Positions 60,736 to 64,000 of a DNA stretch of 64,000 bases are shown here, in pieces. Location: assembly GCA_947258875.1 (NCBI GenBank), contig CAMYKB010000012.1, positions 46,572 to 110,571 of the forward strand, written 5' to 3'. The number at the start of each line of letters is the position of its first letter. The first letter of the stretch is position 1. The position numbers were made by a program, and so were the translations under genes. The DNA is from an uncultured Gammaproteobacteria bacterium (GTDB taxonomy: Bacteria; Pseudomonadota; Gammaproteobacteria; CAMYKB01). The notes beneath the pieces were generated by a model, which saw only the letters and a program-made list of their open reading frames with translations, was not told the origin of the DNA and ran no database searches.

Positions 60736-61464
60736 ATGAAAGAATCTGCGGACAAGTATCACCTGATCTTTATAATCTTAATCTCTCTTACGTGGGCATT
60801 GCCATTCCTGGGAGTGGATTTTTATGCATTAGGTGTTTTGTTTTTTGTAATTCCATACTTAGGCTGGAAAATATATAAAACAAGAAACAAAGGAAAGCCA
60901 GGCCATCCATTTATAAACATTTTCCGATATCTAAATATTCTCCTCATGATTATCGTCTGGCTAGCAGCTGGACTATTTTCGTATTTTTTACCAATAAGTT
61001 CCTGGCCCATGTCATCTTATCAACACTATGCAGTGAAAAAAGATCTACTGAAAAGAGGGTTTATACCAGCGAACGCAAAAAATATTTTTGTCAAAGACAA
61101 TCATGGGGGATTTCATGGCGATGGCAATCAATTTGTCACATTCGTTTACGAAGGCGATGCCAAGGATATCCCTGGTGTTAAATCGATTAATTCCAGTATA
61201 CGTCTTTACAGAAAAGACCCCGTCGCACATTGGACACCCCAAATGAATTGGGAAAAGCCTGCACTTAATGAATCCTGCGAATTGACCATTAAATATGTTA
61301 CCAATGACCTTGGTGTACCGGAAAAATATATCCCGAACAGCGAATCAAATACCCTACACTATTATTGTACTGATGATCTAAAACATAGGGGTTCTTATTG
61401 CAAAAACCTGCACATTTATGACACAACTGTAAGCCGGTACTGGTATTTTAATATTACAACGTAA
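60736..61464 (+). CDS. Hypothetical AT-rich membrane protein
   Basis: Open 242-aa frame; several N-terminal TMs and soluble C-terminus. Confidence 0.6.
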   Translation: MKESADKYHLIFIILISLTWALPFLGVDFYALGVLFFVIPYLGWKIYKTRNKGKPGHPFINIFRYLNILLMIIVWLAAGLFSYFLPISSWPMSSYQHYAVKKDLLKRGFIPANAKNIFVKDNHGGFHGDGNQFVTFVYEGDAKDIPGVKSINSSIRLYRKDPVAHWTPQMNWEKPALNESCELTIKYVTNDLGVPEKYIPNSESNTLHYYCTDDLKHRGSYCKNLHIYDTTVSRYWYFNITT

Positions 61465-61508
61465 CGCCACATATCGGCCAACAAAAGCATAAATACGGAT
61501 TTATACTT

Positions 61509-61973
61509 ATGGATCGAAAACTACTAACAAAAATTATTACATTTTCCTTCATCTTACCTGTTACTGCTGTGTCTGTTCCTCTTCTTATTATAGGAATACT
61601 TATGTGGCCAATTATTATTTTTGAGATGAGTTTCTCTGACATATACAAAACCGTGTCAAATCCAGGAAACTGGTCTATTGGCGAACTCGCCCCAATAGCT
61701 GTGCCATTGGGTATTTGGGGACTATTTACACTTTGGAAACTGGCACTTCACTACATGAGGAAGGATTGTTTACCTCAAAATTTGATATTAATTTATGCTG
61801 GCTTGTTAGCCGGGTTTATATCTACCATACAACTTATGATCAATATACTCTCTCAGCCTCGTGGGGGTAACTGGATAGCGTATTTATTAATATTAGCTTT
61901 ATTCAGCGGATTATATTTTTTCTTTTTACTAATCACATCTCACAAAGAGATTCATCCGGCCGCCAAGGTGTAG
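61509..61973 (+). CDS. Hypothetical AT-rich membrane protein
   Basis: Open 154-aa frame, four hydrophobic segments. Confidence 0.55.
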   Translation: MDRKLLTKIITFSFILPVTAVSVPLLIIGILMWPIIIFEMSFSDIYKTVSNPGNWSIGELAPIAVPLGIWGLFTLWKLALHYMRKDCLPQNLILIYAGLLAGFISTIQLMINILSQPRGGNWIAYLLILALFSGLYFFFLLITSHKEIHPAAKV

Positions 61974-62047
61974 ACTGGGCAATATGTTAGCCATGCAAAA
62001 CGAATAAACCGCTGAAACATACATTTATTATTAAAAGGATGCTGATC

Positions 62048-62257
62048 CATTGCTGTCCCGCTAATAATGATGTTATCTCGTTTCAAGCTATTATTTTAGG
62101 GTATAAGCATTCCATGGTGGCTATCGACATGAAATCTGAAAACAAACTGGCGTCATACCCGCACAGGCGGGTATCCAGTAGACGATTGATTTATAGCCTA
62201 TTCATGTTCACTGGATTTCCGCCTACGCGGAAATGACGCGTTAGTGGGACAGCAGTG
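62048..62257. mobile_element. MITE-like element R with perfect 9-bp target duplication
   Basis: TIRs cattgctgtcccgctaa / ttagtgggacagcagtg; flanked by ATGCTGATC at 62039-62047 and 62258-62266. Confidence 0.85.
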
Positions 62258-62286
62258 ATGCTGATCGTATTCGTCGGTTGTTCAGC

Positions 62287-62330
62287 ATGTAGGTGGTAGG
62301 GCGACGCGGGATGCCAAAGCCGAGGCGGGA
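62287..62330 (-). repeat. Dispersed repeat B, copy 4
   Basis: + strand atgtaggtggtagggcgacgcgggatgccaaagccgaggcggga. Confidence 0.7.
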
Positions 62331-62380
62331 GAAGCAGACCCAGGGTCAGGTATTGCATTGCCACATCAATTTTTACAACA

Positions 62381-62785
62381 TTAAACCTGAATCCACCGCA
62401 CCCCTTCCAGCAGCACTCGAACAACCCCACTTATCAGTAGTGCCACACCCACAGACAGGGCGATGGAGAAAAACGCATCTCTTTTCCCAATGGTTTTGAG
62501 CATGACTTCGAAGCTGCCGAGTGCCTGGTAGATCATTAACAGGGAAAGCTCTTTGCGTAACTCGCCGAACAATATGGGTACGCCCAATACCACCGGCAGG
62601 CCCAACCACCAATGGGTGATGGGTGTAAATACCGTGTTAATAATGTTGTCGGCGCCGACATGACTGAGTAGCGCCAGCACGATGCTGCCGCCAACCAGTA
62701 AGGGTGTAACGATGGTCAGGATATCGCGGGTGCGCATCCAGGTTTTGCTAATGAGCGCATTCGAATAATTGTTCTCTAACCCCAA
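62381..62785 (-). pseudogene. FeoB-like C-terminal (Gate domain) remnant
   Basis: MRTRDILTIVTPLLVGGSIVLALL...WWLGLPVVLGVPILFGELRKELSLLMIYQALG; N-terminal GTPase and first Gate absent. Confidence 0.55.
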
Positions 62786-62980
62786 TTATTCGGAACGCTG
62801 CGACTGGTATCTGGAACCGTCCAAACCGGTATTGAACAACCCCGAGAGTCCGGAGGCCGCCAAACGCGGCACGCGTTACACCCTGGTGCACCCATAGATA
62901 ACGGCCGCGAGACCATCATGCTGCAGGTGTATCCGGATTCCGACCCGGCCCGCGAAACAGGACACAACACAGCAATGACC

Positions 62981-64000
62981 TCATTGATCCACATAACAGC
63001 GTCGGATGGTATCAATAGCCGATGCCTTCACATCGGTCGCGCAGGTGAGGCGTACGAGCTGCGATGCGATATCACCTTCGTACAGGTGGGGCTGCCAGGT
63101 GAACGCGTCTGCGCCGCAGCGCACGGCCACTTGTCCATCTGGCCCGAGCACACCTTCGAGCTGGCAGACCGAGACTTCGGTCGATTTTTCCAGCGCCGGC
63201 GGTGGAACGAGCAGCCCTGACACGGCGAAGCCATCGTCGAGGCGAAACACACGCCAGGCGCTTTTGCCCATCAGGAGCACATGACGACGTTCCGGGTTGA
63301 GTTGCACACCCTGAATCTCGCCAAGGCCGACGGCGGTCATGCGCCAAACTTCCTGTCCGGTTGCGGCATCGAGCCGCGCCAGTACGCCATCGTTGCGAAC
63401 GGCCAGATACTGGCGACCGCCAAGCGAGGCTAAAGCATGCAGGGGTGGCTCGCCCTCTTCCTGCGCAAGCACGCCGAAACGCGGCGATGCACGTTCGTCG
63501 TCCGTGCGCGTCCAGGCGGTCCCGTCAGCATCGCCGACGAAACTCACCAGGCGCCCGTTGTGGGCTAGGGTCAGGCCCGGGCGGTCGAACTCGAAGTCGT
63601 AGTGCTGACCTCTGCTGCGGGGAGTGGCGCGGCTTGCCGTCAGTGGCTGCAGTGTTTCGATATCGTAGACGGTACCGCCGAAGGGCCAGAAGAGGTAACG
63701 GCCATCCGCCGAGCGCAGAAACGGCAACTCGAATTGATCCTCACCCAATGCCGATACGCTGAGGCAAACGTCTCTGCCCTGCTTGGGTCGGCACAGGATG
63801 AGCTGGTGACCTGAGTTGAACACGCGATGCTCGAAGTAGATTGACGCATCAGGTGATGGTGTCGCGGCCGCCGAGTCCGCCTGGCGCGACCAGCGCGGCA
63901 CGGGCGGCGGTCCGACCTGATCGAACATACCTCGAGGAAGATCGTCGCGCACAAACGTCTGGTCTGTTTGCCCACCGATAACAGGGCAAGGCTGCGCCTC
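62981..64000 (-). CDS. Partial beta-propeller/WD-like protein, open to the window edge
   Basis: Frame open from 64000 (EAQPCPVIGGQTDQTFVRDDLPRGMF...); repeated blades SADGRYLFWPFGG, LGGRQYLAVRNDGVLARLDAATGQEVW, LNPERRHVLLMGKSAWRVF. Confidence 0.6.
   Translation of the reverse strand, partial: EAQPCPVIGGQTDQTFVRDDLPRGMFDQVGPPPVPRWSRQADSAAATPSPDASIYFEHRVFNSGHQLILCRPKQGRDVCLSVSALGEDQFELPFLRSADGRYLFWPFGGTVYDIETLQPLTASRATPRSRGQHYDFEFDRPGLTLAHNGRLVSFVGDADGTAWTRTDDERASPRFGVLAQEEGEPPLHALASLGGRQYLAVRNDGVLARLDAATGQEVWRMTAVGLGEIQGVQLNPERRHVLLMGKSAWRVFRLDDGFAVSGLLVPPPALEKSTEVSVCQLEGVLGPDGQVAVRCGADAFTWQPHLYEGDIASQLVRLTCATDVKASAIDTIRRCYVDQ

Noticed and set aside
59923-62257. Composite transposon made of both MITEs
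   Set aside because: Left flank of L (aatgcgctc) does not match right flank of R (atgctgatc), and R already has its own target duplication.
63006-63814. Several overlapping ORFs on both strands near the right edge
   Set aside because: GC-rich spurious frames opposite or overlapping the 62981-64000 gene.
1-64000. CRISPR arrays, rRNA and tRNA genes
   Set aside because: No regularly spaced direct repeats, rRNA segments or convincing tRNA cloverleaf/T-loop signatures were noticed on reading; no covariance search could be run.

Overview
The window is a Gammaproteobacteria-like chromosomal segment. (1) 1-19.7 kb holds a nearly complete MSHA/type IV pilus-like locus: kinase tail, response regulator, GGDEF-EAL protein, a STAS+tandem-MshEN assembly ATPase, a PilC/GspF platform protein, five prepilin-like proteins, three tandem HDOD proteins, PilM/N/O, a PilP/MshK-like protein and a secretin. 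The large PilX/GspK-like tip protein carries DNRLRE-like domains and repeats and is interrupted by a 1-nt frameshift. (2) 19.8-53.4 kb is mostly housekeeping or metabolic: CDP-archaeol-synthase-like protein, TonB receptor, RND exporter, mutM, chorismatase, Gld-type ABC cluster, HyuA, desaturase, a nosY-nosL relic, rpmG/rpmB, folB/folK, uppP, cca, rhlB-like helicase, trxA, rho. (3) 53.4-64 kb is accessory: small genes separated by dispersed repeats, purD, a DAHP synthase, two MITE-like elements (one with a perfect 9-bp target duplication) around AT-rich hypothetical genes, a feoB-like remnant, and a GC-rich partial gene at the right edge. The main discovery is five sigma28 (FliA)-type promoter elements with identical 11-nt spacing. 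One is a perfect TAAAGTTT-N11-GCCGATAA upstream of the major pilin, and the others lie upstream of each HDOD gene and pilM. This suggests a c-di-GMP-sensing pilus wired into the flagellar sigma regulon. All calls come from reading the sequence; no database search was run.
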